A DNA stretch of 64,000 nucleotides from Methanolapillus africanus (GTDB lineage Archaea > Halobacteriota > Methanosarcinia > Methanosarcinales > Methanosarcinaceae): positions 71,450-135,449 of the forward strand of contig NZ_JAWDKD010000015.1 of the NCBI RefSeq assembly GCF_032714475.1, in the 5' to 3' direction. A program made the position numbers and the translations under genes. This document shows positions 54,267 through 63,515 of the stretch, piece after piece. Each line of letters opens with the position of its first letter. The stretch's first letter is position 1. The notes beneath the pieces were generated by a model that was not told the DNA's origin, did not search any database, and saw nothing but the letters and a program-made list of their open reading frames with translations.

Positions 54267-54539
54267 ATGTCAGCAGACGAATACAAGTCAACAATTGCGC
54301 AATGTGTGGCGGAACTGGATATGATCGCAAACGACACGTCCGTTCCGAGAAATATCAGACGCTCAGTGACGGAAATTATAACGATTCTCCAAAATGAAAA
54401 TCAAGAGCTGTTCTTACGGGCGACCTCCGGACTTTCCATCTTGTCCGACGTCAGTTCCGACCCGAACCTTCCGATGCACACCGGAACTTTGATCTGGAGC
54501 ATCCTCGGCAAATTAGAAACCATTCCGCCGGAAGTCTAA
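54267..54539 (+). CDS. UPF0147 family protein
   Basis: 90 residues, all alpha-helical. IANDTSVPRNIRRSVTEI in the N-terminal half and SDPNLPMHTGTLIWSILGKL near the end are family hallmarks of this small conserved archaeal protein. GGTGATT precedes the ATG. The function is unknown. Confidence 0.92.
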   Translation: MSADEYKSTIAQCVAELDMIANDTSVPRNIRRSVTEIITILQNENQELFLRATSGLSILSDVSSDPNLPMHTGTLIWSILGKLETIPPEV

Positions 54540-54649
54540 AACGGAAAAAGGAAACTTTTTCTGTCTCTTTTCACCTTTTCTCTTTTATTTCTGTTTTCGT
54601 TTTCTGTTTTTGTTTTTCCCGCCGTTTTCTTTTGTTTTGGCGGCGCCGG

Positions 54650-54668
54650 CGCGCGCGTTACGGCAGCA
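54650..54668 (+). repeat. Solitary GC box
   Basis: CGCGCGCGTTACGGCAGCA, 110 bases past the UPF0147 stop and in the gene's sense, GC end towards it. The remaining spacer to hef is A/T-rich. Confidence 0.6.
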
Positions 54669-54855
54669 CATTTTGAAAAATCATATACACCGACAGCGGT
54701 TTTTTCATAGACGTCATCAGACCAATGCATCTTTTCGTTTTTGAATAGTTTCACCCGGCAAACTTCAACTATTTAAGGAAGGTTTTCCTAAGAACATACA
54801 TTTCAGACAACTATTTTCACTGATATTTTATTCATTCTTCATTTGAGTTGATTCG

Positions 54856-57378
54856 ATGCCGGAAAAGGAATACATTAAGCACCCGCTGATTTTGGAAAAC
54901 GCTGTCGAACAGCGTCTTTACCAGCTCAACATTGCTTCCGGCTGCACGAAAAAAAACTCGCTCGTCGTTTTGCCGACGTCGCTCGGAAAAACCGTCGTCG
55001 CTCTTTTGATTATGGTCGCCCGCCTGGAGCGCGCCGGCGGCAAAGTGCTCCTGTTGTCGCCGACAAAACCGCTCGTCGAACAGCATTTCTCATTTTTTTC
55101 CCGCGTCTTAAAACTCAGCGAGGGACAAGTCGTCGCGTTTACAGGCGGCGTTTCTCCCGAAAAACGCGGCGACATTTGGAACAGCGCCACTGTCATCATT
55201 TCAACACCACAAGTGATTGAAAACGACCTGCTCAGCCGGCGCATCAATTTGAACGACGTTTCTTGCGTTGTTTTTGATGAGGCGCACCGCACCGTTGGCG
55301 ATTATGCGTACACGTACATTGCGGAAAAGTACATGGAAACCGCCAAAAATCCGCTCGTTTTGGGCATTACGGCCAGCCCCGGCAGCGAAGATGAAAAAAT
55401 CTCCGACGTCTGCCAAGCCCTGTCGATTGAAAACGTGATCGTTAAAACCGAAAACGACGCCGACATCAAACCTTACGTTCATAAAAAAGAAGTGGAATGG
55501 CTCATGCTGTCCCTTCCCAAAGAAATGGCCGATATTGAAGCGGCGTTGAAAAAGGTCCTTGACGACCGCATGCAAAAGCTTTCCGAGTTCGGTTATTCTC
55601 TCGGCACCAAATATGTCGCCAAACGAGACCTTCTGGCACTTCAAAAATCGCTGGCGAACGAAATGAAATCCGGCGACGTCGATTCCAACGTTTACGCCGC
55701 GATTTCGGTTTTGGCGGAAATCATGAAAATCGAACATGCCGTCGAATTGATTGAAACGCAGGGCACAAAACCGCTTCTCGCTTACCTTCAAAAGCTGGAA
55801 AGCGAAGCGTCGTCGTCGAGTTCAAGCAAAGCCGCCAAGCGGCTCGTCCACGATCTCTATTTCCGGCAAGCGCTTCATTTGGCGCAAAACAGCGACGTCG
55901 AACACCCGAAGTTTTACGCCGTCCGTGAAATTGTTCAAAAGCAGCTGACCGAATTTCCGGAATCGAAAATCATCGTTTTTACCAACTTCCGCGACACCGC
56001 CAACACCGTTTTGGAAGCCTTGTCGGACATTCCCGGCGTTTCTCCTGTTCGTTTTGTCGGACAAGGTTCCCGCCATAAAGACAAAGGACTCACTCAAAAA
56101 CAGCAAACGGAAATCTTAGATCAGTTCCGAAACGGCGACTACAACGTACTGATTGCGACGTCGGTCGCCGAAGAAGGACTCGATATTCCGGCCACTGACA
56201 TGGTTCTGTTCTACGAGCCGATTCCGTCAGAAGTCCGCAGCATTCAGCGCAAAGGCCGCACCGGCCGTTTCCAAACCGGTCGTGTGATTGTTTTGGTGAC
56301 GAAAGGCACCCGCGACGAGGCTTACCGCTGGAGCAGCCAGAGCAAAGAACGAAAAATGCTCTCGACGATGAAAAACCTTCAAAAATCTTATTCCGAAAAA
56401 GGAGATGAGGAGGAGACGCCGCAAAGGACGTTTTCGGATTTTGAAAAGGAATTCAAGGAAAAATATCAAAATTCAAAAACAGAATCTGAATTGGACTCAG
56501 AAACAGACTCTGAAACCGAAATTGGATCAATTGATATTGATTACAATAACGATGATGTTGATGGTGTTAACGATATTGATAATGTTGACGATATTGATTC
56601 TGAAAATGAATCTTCGGAAAATACAAATGATGAGTTTAATGAACAACTCATTCACGACATTGAATCCAAAAAAGAATCTTCAAAATCGAAAACAACTTCC
56701 ACATCCGATTTTTTCCAAGAGGAATCTCCGGTTTTGAAAATCTTGGTCGACAACCGGGAAATGCGCAGCGGCGTTCGCAAGCTTTTGGAAGCCGAAGGCG
56801 TCGAGCTTCAAATGGCGCAGCTGGAAGTCGGCGATTACGTCATCAGCGACGAGATGGCGGTCGAGCGCAAAAGCGTCGCCGATTTTTCCGCGTCGCTTCT
56901 TGACGGCAAACGCAATCTTTTTTCACAATTGGTTGACCTGTCGCGTACTTACAAAAAACCGGCGTTGATTGTGGAAGGCGAAGAAAACATTACAGCCGGC
57001 CACATGATTAATCCGAATTCGATTCGCGGCGCTCTTTTGTCGATTGAAATGGATTTGAACGTGTCGATTTTTTACACAAAAAACGAAGAAGAAACGGCGC
57101 TTTTGCTGAAAATGATGGCCAAAAAAGAGCAAATCAACGGCAAAAAAAGCGTCAACCCTCACGGCAAGAAAGTCTCCAAAACAACGGCGGAACAACAGGA
57201 ATATATTTTGTCGTCCATTCCGGGCGTCGGCCCGCATGCGGCCAAGATGCTGCTGAATGAATTTGGGTCGCTTGAAAACGTTTTTAATTCGACGGAAGAA
57301 GACCTGTGCCGGGTTAAGGGCATCGGTAAAAAGACAGCGGGACGAATTTTAGGCGTCGTGAAAGCGGATTACAAATAA
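54856..57378 (+). CDS. hef: Hef helicase-nuclease
   Basis: 840 residues. An archaeal fork-repair protein, relative of XPF and FANCM. The N-terminal SF2 helicase has LPTSLGKTVVALL near 37 and VFDEAHRTVGDYAY near 138, and the second lobe TSVAEEGLDIPATDMVLFYE near 435. An Asp/Asn/Glu/Ser-rich linker of about 90 residues (535-625) follows. The nuclease domain has LVDNREMRSG and the catalytic VERKSVADF; two helix-hairpin-helix motifs end the protein (IPGVGPHAAKMLL, VKGIGKKTAGRIL). It processes stalled forks as a dimer. The linker DNA is AT-rich and repetitive. Confidence 0.95.
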   Translation: MPEKEYIKHPLILENAVEQRLYQLNIASGCTKKNSLVVLPTSLGKTVVALLIMVARLERAGGKVLLLSPTKPLVEQHFSFFSRVLKLSEGQVVAFTGGVSPEKRGDIWNSATVIISTPQVIENDLLSRRINLNDVSCVVFDEAHRTVGDYAYTYIAEKYMETAKNPLVLGITASPGSEDEKISDVCQALSIENVIVKTENDADIKPYVHKKEVEWLMLSLPKEMADIEAALKKVLDDRMQKLSEFGYSLGTKYVAKRDLLALQKSLANEMKSGDVDSNVYAAISVLAEIMKIEHAVELIETQGTKPLLAYLQKLESEASSSSSSKAAKRLVHDLYFRQALHLAQNSDVEHPKFYAVREIVQKQLTEFPESKIIVFTNFRDTANTVLEALSDIPGVSPVRFVGQGSRHKDKGLTQKQQTEILDQFRNGDYNVLIATSVAEEGLDIPATDMVLFYEPIPSEVRSIQRKGRTGRFQTGRVIVLVTKGTRDEAYRWSSQSKERKMLSTMKNLQKSYSEKGDEEETPQRTFSDFEKEFKEKYQNSKTESELDSETDSETEIGSIDIDYNNDDVDGVNDIDNVDDIDSENESSENTNDEFNEQLIHDIESKKESSKSKTTSTSDFFQEESPVLKILVDNREMRSGVRKLLEAEGVELQMAQLEVGDYVISDEMAVERKSVADFSASLLDGKRNLFSQLVDLSRTYKKPALIVEGEENITAGHMINPNSIRGALLSIEMDLNVSIFYTKNEEETALLLKMMAKKEQINGKKSVNPHGKKVSKTTAEQQEYILSSIPGVGPHAAKMLLNEFGSLENVFNSTEEDLCRVKGIGKKTAGRILGVVKADYK

Positions 57379-57500
57379 TCAACTTCCTTTTTTTGTAAAA
57401 TCAATAAGTAAATATAGATTCGGATAATCTTATTTTCAACTTTTAAAAAATTATTATTTGTTTGATTTAAATTTTATTTAAATTAATAATAAAAGTTGGA

Positions 57501-58841
57501 ATGAATATGCCTGAATCTCAAAATATTGAATATAAATCTTCTTGGCGGGATGACTATCTCAAATGGATTTGCGGCTTTGCCAATGCAAACGGCGGCAGAA
57601 TTTTCATTGGTACTGATGATTCCGGAAATGTGATTGGTATTCCGAATGCTCAAAAATTGATGGAAGATATCCCGAACAAAGTTAAGGATACGATGGGAAT
57701 ATTGGTCGACGTTAATTTGAATCATTTTTCCACCAAAGATTATTTGGAAATCGTTGTTGAGAGTTATCCCTCCCCGGTTAATTACAAGGGTCAATACCAT
57801 TATCGAAGCGGCAGCACAAAACAAGAGTTAAAAGGGGCGGCGTTGGACAAATTTATGCTCAACAAAAAAGGGAAGCGGTGGGATGGTGTTCCTGTCCCTT
57901 ATGTTTCCGTTTCCGATTTAAAATCTGAAACGTTTGATTTTTTCAGAACACGCGCTTTGAAAAGCCACCGGATTGAAGAAACCGCATTAAACGACAGCAA
58001 TGAACAATTAATTGAAAATCTTCAATTGAAAGAAAATGATTATCTTAAACGGGCAGCCATTTTGCTTTTTCATCCTAATCCGGAAAAGTTTGTTACCGGC
58101 GCTTACATTAAAATCGGACGTTTTAAAACAGACGATGATTTACGCTTCCAAGATGAAATTCATGGCAATTTGTTTGAGCAGATTGAAAAAACAATGGATT
58201 TACTCACAACGAAATATATGAAATTCGAAATCAGCTATGAAGGTTTGGCCCGAATCGAAACGCCGGAATACCCGGTTGAAGCGATTCGTGAAGCTTTATT
58301 GAATGCCGTTTCCCACAAAGATTATTCCGGCGGCGTCCCGATTCAGATCAAAGTTTATGATGATAAAATTATTTTTTGGAACGAAGGACAGCTTCCCGAA
58401 AATTGGACCGTAGATACTCTTTTGCAGCAACATCCGTCAAAACCGTTCAACCCCGATATTTCAAATGCATTTTTCCGTTGCGGATATATTGAATCTTGGG
58501 GACGAGGCATCACAAAGATCAAGAACGAATGCAAAAATTCAGGGCTTCCAAAGCCAATTTATCATTTTAATGAACCGGATTTTTCTGTTGAATTTAGAAC
58601 AGAGTCTTGTTACAAAAATGATTTAATTAAATCCGGAATAAATGAGCGTCAATTCAAAGCGATTCTTTTTGCAAAAGATAATGGACTTATTCGAAATATG
58701 GATTACCAATCTTTAAATAATGTTTCAAAAAGAACAGCAACGACCGAATTGACTGCACTCGTTCAGAAGTATAATATATTGATAAAACAAGGAACTTCAG
58801 GCTCCGGAATCATTTATTATTTCAATGAAGAAATGTATTAA
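57501..58841 (+). CDS. Schlafen/AlbA_2-type ATP-binding regulator
   Basis: 446 residues. N-terminal AlbA_2 (Schlafen) domain: QNIEYKSSWRDDYLKWICGF and NANGGRIFIGTDDSGNVIGI. C-terminal GHKL-like ATPase half: EAIREALLNAVSHKDYSGG, PIQIKVYDDKIIFWNEGQLP and RCGYIESWGRGITKI. A winged helix ends the protein (SLNNVSKRTATTELTALVQK). Such proteins are often annotated as transcriptional regulators and are frequent in variable genome regions; some act in defence. The target is unknown. It stands alone, 122 bases after hef. Confidence 0.88.
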   Translation: MNMPESQNIEYKSSWRDDYLKWICGFANANGGRIFIGTDDSGNVIGIPNAQKLMEDIPNKVKDTMGILVDVNLNHFSTKDYLEIVVESYPSPVNYKGQYHYRSGSTKQELKGAALDKFMLNKKGKRWDGVPVPYVSVSDLKSETFDFFRTRALKSHRIEETALNDSNEQLIENLQLKENDYLKRAAILLFHPNPEKFVTGAYIKIGRFKTDDDLRFQDEIHGNLFEQIEKTMDLLTTKYMKFEISYEGLARIETPEYPVEAIREALLNAVSHKDYSGGVPIQIKVYDDKIIFWNEGQLPENWTVDTLLQQHPSKPFNPDISNAFFRCGYIESWGRGITKIKNECKNSGLPKPIYHFNEPDFSVEFRTESCYKNDLIKSGINERQFKAILFAKDNGLIRNMDYQSLNNVSKRTATTELTALVQKYNILIKQGTSGSGIIYYFNEEMY

Positions 58842-58854
58842 TTTTTGAACGAGA

Positions 58855-58963
58855 GTGGGGCAATAGTGGGGCAATATTAAATATTGTTTTGAAATGAGTT
58901 CTGCCTACAGTTCTTGATTTTATTTTATTTTTATTCAAAAAAGTGGGGCAATAGTGGGGCAAA
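58855..58963. repeat. Paired GTGGGGCAATA repeats
   Basis: GTGGGGCAATAGTGGGGCAAT at 58855-58875 recurs at 58943-58962. Each copy is itself a tandem duplicate of GTGGGGCAATA. It lies between convergent genes. Confidence 0.7.
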
Positions 58964-59014
58964 ATGAAGAATATACAAAATAGAAAATAAAATGAAAAAG
59001 TGAAAAATGAAAAA

Positions 59015-59038
59015 AGACCACAGATTTAACTGTGGTCT
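59015..59038 (-). terminator. Terminator of ramA
   Basis: On the minus strand AGACCACAG pairs with CTGTGGTCT around TTAAAT, followed by TTTTTTC. Confidence 0.85.
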
Positions 59039-59062
59039 CTTGAATTTCATTTTACATTCAAT

Positions 59063-60691
59063 TTATGATTTTCTTTCCACTTTCAAGATCGAGTGGTTGA
59101 CCGCATTTTTCGGGCATCCGGCAATGCAGCGCTTGCAGCTGGAACCCAGGCATTTTTGGCTGTCAATAATAATGTAGTTGTCAGGTTCGCGTTTTTCCAC
59201 ACGAATCGCGTTTTCCGGACATGTTTTTTCACATTTGTGACAGAAAATACAGCCGTAGGCAGGCGCGGTCAGGTAAACGCCGATGTGTTCCACCATTTGA
59301 ATACCTTCTTTGCCGACGTTGTCGATGTCGCGAATCACGCGGCGTTCGACGTTGGGCTCGGGGGCGTCGTGCGGGAACGGGCGAATGCCGAACGTTTTGA
59401 GCATTTCGTCAAACATTTCCATCGGCATGCCTTGTTCCCAATAGGACAGCTCGCAAATGTAAATGTCCTTAAACGTCTGGGACGTCGCCATCATCAAGTG
59501 GTCGGCTTTGATCTTTTTCGCCATTTTGTCGACGTCGCCCAACTGCTCGGGGTGAATCGCCAGTTTGCGGGCGAGACCGATGGACGTGTTTCCGAATTGG
59601 ATGACGTTTTTGGCGTAGTTCGGGACAGATCCGAGATAAGCAGCCTTCTTGCCGTCGACGTACGTGCCGGTCGCGCCGGAAATGTACGCATATTCCAATT
59701 GATCGTACTCAAGGCCGGCAGCTTCCATCAAGGTGAGCTGGGCGGCGCGGATGGCACCGATGGCTTTTCCGATTTCCACGACGTCTTTTTCGGTGATCTC
59801 AATGTCTTTTCCGAGAATGATTTTGCCGTTGGGCAGTTTCGGAATCTTGGTCATGAGTTTGCTTTTGAGGGCGACCGACATACAGGAAATGACGCCGGTT
59901 CCGGTAATGCCGACCGGAGGGATTTCTCCTTTTTCAATGATTTCGCCGGTGACCGGATTGATCAAGTCGCCTTTGGACGATTGCATTTTGTCGTCGAGAA
60001 CGGTCAGGCGCCAGTAGTCGCCTTCTTGGTTGACGTCGCTGATGGCGCCGGGGCTGGCGAGCATACCGCACGGGATGCCTTGTCCTTCAATAGCGGGGCC
60101 GGCGGCGGCGCTGGCGGTAATGATTTTGTCGCCGACTTTGATGGCCATTTCGGCGTTGGTGCCGTAGTCGGTGACCATACACGGTTTTGTTTGCGTGTTG
60201 AAGTCGGTTTCCGTCATCATGGCGAGCGCGTCGGCGCCGATTTCGTGCTGGATGGCGGGCGGAACAATAATTTGGCAGCCGCCGAGATCGCAAATGCCGT
60301 CGAAGAGTTCTTTGGCGGGAAAAATCCGGGCGTCGCGTTTGACATTTTCAACGCCTAAGGTTTTCTGCTTGGTTTTTCCGGCGTAAGCCAGGTCGCGGAT
60401 TTCGATGTTTTGGAAAAGAGACAGCTGAATCGGGTTTCCGCAGATGGAAATGTAGTCGATTTGTTTCGGATCGACGTCAAAAGCAACCAGCATTTTCTTG
60501 ACGGTTTGAAGCATCACTTCATTGGCGACGTCTTCGCCGGTCACGATGGCGAATTCCAAGTGGTCGATAACGTTTCCGCCGGGAAGCGGGTGGCCCATGG
60601 TGATGACGGTTTTGATCGTTTCGTTTGTTTTCGGATCCAAAAGCTGCGCGCGAAAACCGCTCGTTCCAAGGTCAAGTGCGATAACGTACAT
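59063..60691 (-). CDS. ramA: Methylamine methyltransferase corrinoid protein reductive activase
   Basis: 542 residues from the ATG at 60691 (AGAGAGGGAAAAA upstream); the open frame runs 40 codons further without support. An ATP-dependent iron-sulphur protein that reduces the Co(II) corrinoid of methylamine methyltransferases back to Co(I). N-terminal ASKHA-type ATPase part: VIALDLGTSGFRAQLLD, and CMVTDYGTNAEMAIKVG near 190. C-terminus: two 4Fe-4S motifs, CIFCHKCEKTCPENA and CLGSSCKRCIAGCPKNAV. Divergent from mtbA. The enzymes it serves (MtmB, MtbB, MttB) are the classical pyrrolysine proteins, so a pyl system is expected elsewhere. Confidence 0.95.
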   Translation of the reverse strand: MYVIALDLGTSGFRAQLLDPKTNETIKTVITMGHPLPGGNVIDHLEFAIVTGEDVANEVMLQTVKKMLVAFDVDPKQIDYISICGNPIQLSLFQNIEIRDLAYAGKTKQKTLGVENVKRDARIFPAKELFDGICDLGGCQIIVPPAIQHEIGADALAMMTETDFNTQTKPCMVTDYGTNAEMAIKVGDKIITASAAAGPAIEGQGIPCGMLASPGAISDVNQEGDYWRLTVLDDKMQSSKGDLINPVTGEIIEKGEIPPVGITGTGVISCMSVALKSKLMTKIPKLPNGKIILGKDIEITEKDVVEIGKAIGAIRAAQLTLMEAAGLEYDQLEYAYISGATGTYVDGKKAAYLGSVPNYAKNVIQFGNTSIGLARKLAIHPEQLGDVDKMAKKIKADHLMMATSQTFKDIYICELSYWEQGMPMEMFDEMLKTFGIRPFPHDAPEPNVERRVIRDIDNVGKEGIQMVEHIGVYLTAPAYGCIFCHKCEKTCPENAIRVEKREPDNYIIIDSQKCLGSSCKRCIAGCPKNAVNHSILKVERKS

Positions 60692-61290
60692 TTTTTCCCT
60701 CTCTGATGTCACATTTTTATGTAATATTTTGTAATATCTAAAAATAAAAAACTGAAAAAGAAACTGAAAGCAAATAAACGATGATTCGTTTTTAAATAAA
60801 TTAGATGTCATTCGTTTTTTAGGTTTATTTTTCTTTCGACTCTTTTAACCGGATTTTGCCGATTTTTGTCGGATTTTCATATATATCTCATATAATATAC
60901 TCATATAATTCAAATCGATTGTATTTTTACAATGCACTGATAATTTCATACGCCATATGTAATTTTTAATCTCTATATCATGAAAATTCAGGATAAAATT
61001 TAAAAATCTTCACGGCTTTATGAGTGTAGGTTTATCCGGTTGAATTGCGCTTTTACGGCGTTTGCAATTGTTTTTGCAAAATTAATTGGATTTTAATCAT
61101 TTTTTCAAAATGGTTGAAAAATTGACTGAAAATGACGGTAAAATTTAATGAAAGTTAATGATTTCGTTGTTTCTGTCAAAAACTTCAAATAAATCAGATA
61201 AACGGATATAGTGTCAAGGGCATCGTTTCGGTGCGAAGACGTATAATTTTGACGTACGGAATTTTTGATTCATCATTGGGGGAACTCAAA
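60692..61290. promoter_or_regulatory. Divergent ramA-mtbA control region
   Basis: 599 bases, A/T-rich. TATA-like repeats at 60880-60915 (CTCATATAATATACTCATAT) could serve ramA or mtbA. TTTGCAATTGTTTTTGCAAA near 61060 is an inverted repeat. The long spacer fits the long leaders of methyltransferase genes in Methanosarcina. No coding frame is supported. Confidence 0.4.
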
Positions 61291-62316
61291 ATGACAACAT
61301 ACACAGCAAAAGACAGATTATACCGTGTTTTAAGAGGAATGGAAGTTGACAGAATGCCGGCCGTTTGTTTCACACAAACCGCCACTGTCGAACAGATGGA
61401 AGCCGTTAAAGTCTACTGGCCGGAAGCCCACGAAAACGCCGAAATGCTCTTCAAATTGGCAGAAGCGGCCCACACCGTCGTTGGCTTTGAAGCCATCCGC
61501 GTGCCGTTTGACATCACCGCAGAAGCGGAATTCTTCGGCTGCAAATTGAAAGCCGGTACCCGCGACCAACAACCCTCCGTCATCGGCCACAGCGTCAAGA
61601 CGCCGGAAGATGTTGACAAATGGAAAGACTTCAAATTCGGCACCGGAAAACGTGTTGACACCATCATCGAGTCCGTCAAACTCTCCGCCGAGAAATACGG
61701 CAAAGAACTCCCGATTATCGGTTCCATGATCGGTCCCTTCTCCCTCGCCCAACACCTCAACGGCGACAACTGGTTTATGGGCATCATGATGGACGACCCG
61801 GTCGTTCAACCGCTCCTTGACTTGTCCACCGACTTCTGTATTAAATACGCGACCGAAATGGTCAAAGCCGGCGCCGACACCATCGTCATCATCGACCCGA
61901 CGGCCAGCTACGAACTTCTCGGCGACCAATTCTACGACAAGTTCGCCGTTCCGTACCACAAGAAGATCGCAGACGCCATGCGCGCTCTGAACGTCTCCAC
62001 CGTTCTGCACATCTGCGGCGACACCACAAAAGGCATCGCCCTCATGGACAAGGCCGGCGTCGACGGCATCAGCGTTGACCAAAAAGTCAACCTCACCGCC
62101 GCAGCCGCTGCCTCCAAGCAAGCCAAAATCGTCGGCAACCTCGACCCGGTCCAACTCCTCTGGAAAGGCACCCCGGCCGATGTCACCGCCCGCTGCAAAG
62201 CCGCATTCGCCGAAGGCGCAACCATCGTTACCGTTGGCTGCGGTATTGTGACCAACACCCCGACTGCAAACTTGCAAGCCTTGGTGGAATTCACCAAAAC
62301 AGCAACCTACAAGTAA
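61291..62316 (+). CDS. mtbA: Methylcobamide:CoM methyltransferase, methylamine-specific
   Basis: 341 residues from the ATG at 61291 (GGGGGAACTC upstream). It transfers the methyl group from methylated corrinoid protein to coenzyme M, giving methyl-CoM for methanogenesis. UroD-like barrel. Zinc ligands: LHICGDTTKG near 245 (His-x-Cys) and GCGIVTNTP near 320 (Cys). The opening (DRMPAVCFTQTATVEQME) and IGSMIGPFSLAQHL are closer, from memory, to MtbA than to the methanol enzyme MtaA. The strongly optimised codons indicate high expression. Confidence 0.9.
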   Translation: MTTYTAKDRLYRVLRGMEVDRMPAVCFTQTATVEQMEAVKVYWPEAHENAEMLFKLAEAAHTVVGFEAIRVPFDITAEAEFFGCKLKAGTRDQQPSVIGHSVKTPEDVDKWKDFKFGTGKRVDTIIESVKLSAEKYGKELPIIGSMIGPFSLAQHLNGDNWFMGIMMDDPVVQPLLDLSTDFCIKYATEMVKAGADTIVIIDPTASYELLGDQFYDKFAVPYHKKIADAMRALNVSTVLHICGDTTKGIALMDKAGVDGISVDQKVNLTAAAAASKQAKIVGNLDPVQLLWKGTPADVTARCKAAFAEGATIVTVGCGIVTNTPTANLQALVEFTKTATYK

Positions 62317-62345
62317 TTTAATTTCGTCTTGAACGAAAACCAAAA

Positions 62346-62380
62346 GCGATCCGCCAAACGGCGGGTTGCTTTTTTTTTGG
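62346..62380 (+). terminator. Terminator of mtbA
   Basis: GCGATCCGCC and GGCGGGTTGC pair around AAAC (one G-T pair), followed by nine T. Confidence 0.9.
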
Positions 62381-62479
62381 ATTTTTGAAAATAAAAATAA
62401 ATATTTTATATATTCTATTTCCATCAATCATTTATACAGGATAAACAAATTTGAAGATATTTCCAAAATCTTAAAAGAT

Positions 62480-63313
62480 GTGATCCGATTGAATTTCCCG
62501 AAGCGAAACTTGACTGAAAATGAAAATTTCTTGTTTACCGTGTTTTTACTTGGGTTTGCCGGATTGGCTTTCCTGTTGTTTTATGCAGATGTGACCGACC
62601 AGTATTGGCGTTCTGTCAACCTGATTTTTCTGATTCTCAGCTATTTTGGTCCGGCAATTTACGGTTTTGTTTCCAAAGACCAAAAAAGAGCGGTTGTACT
62701 CGGTTTTGTTTTTCCGTTTATTTTTTACCTTTTGGAAGTCGTCTCCATGAGTAATTTTTTCAAAGATTGGCCTTCGGTCGGTTTTATTTTGTTCCGAGCC
62801 GGTATGTTTCTGTCAACGGCTGTGGTGGCTGCCGGTCTCGGATGGGTTGCTGCGATGACGGACCGGAAATTTGCGACGCCGAGAAACAACAATATTCTAT
62901 TTATCGGTCTCCTGGTCCTGTATTCTATTTTTGCTCTTTTGGATTATAAGTGGCCTTTTTTGTCTTCGGTTCTTCTCCTGGTGTAGTTTTTCGGAGCGAT
63001 TGCTTACGGTTATGTCACCAAAGATTCCAACCGCGCTTTTGCGCTTGGCGTTTTGTTTCCGGCCATTTTCATGGGCTCCATCATTCTTTATCCGTATATT
63101 TTCCCGCCGGATTACGTTCTTCCGGAACCGGAACTGATTGATCAAATAAAAAGTTACGTTGTCTTGAGCTTGTTTTTGATATTTGGCGGAATTGCCGGAT
63201 GGTTTGCCGGAAAAGAAGCAAAGGATTTGAACAAAAAGTTGACGTATACGGTTTTGGTTTTGATTTCTTTTGCGGCGGGCATGGTTCTTTGCCTGTTTAT
63301 GTTATTGGATTAA
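62480..63313 (+). CDS. Multi-helix membrane protein with in-frame TAG (pyrrolysine candidate)
   Basis: With the TAG at 62984-62986 read as sense, one frame runs to TAA at 63311, about 277 residues from a GTG at 62480. No ATG exists near the start, so the true start is uncertain (the frame is open back to 62366). About eight hydrophobic helices. The protein has an internal repeat: YFGPAIYGFVSKDQKRAVVLG before the TAG matches FFGAIAYGYVTKDSNRAFAL after it. The TAG lies just before the second copy, at a position matching a serine of the first. Both halves therefore belong to one gene. The function is unknown; it lies 160 bases after mtbA. Confidence 0.65.
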
Positions 63314-63342
63314 ATCGATAAACGTGAGGATGAAAGATTTAA

Positions 63343-63474
63343 ATGAAATACAAACCGACAGCAATAGCCAACATTATTTTATTTGTTGGTTTTTTAATAT
63401 TTTATATCATTCTGTCACAAATTTATCGTTTAGAGCTGAGCCGACCCATATTTTCAAGCTTAACTGAAACATGA
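63343..63474 (+). CDS. Possible 43-residue single-helix membrane peptide
   Basis: ATG at 63343, 29 bases after the preceding stop, with GTGAGGATG about 14 bases upstream. The peptide has a short basic start, one hydrophobic helix (ANIILFVGFLIFYIILSQIY) and a polar tail; stop TGA. The same bases contain CCAACA and TGTTGG followed by six T, which could instead be the terminator of the previous gene. I cannot decide between the two. Confidence 0.3.
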   Translation: MKYKPTAIANIILFVGFLIFYIILSQIYRLELSRPIFSSLTET

Positions 63475-63515
63475 TGATGGTTCAGCCTTTTATCTGTCAA
63501 ATCTCATAAACCATC

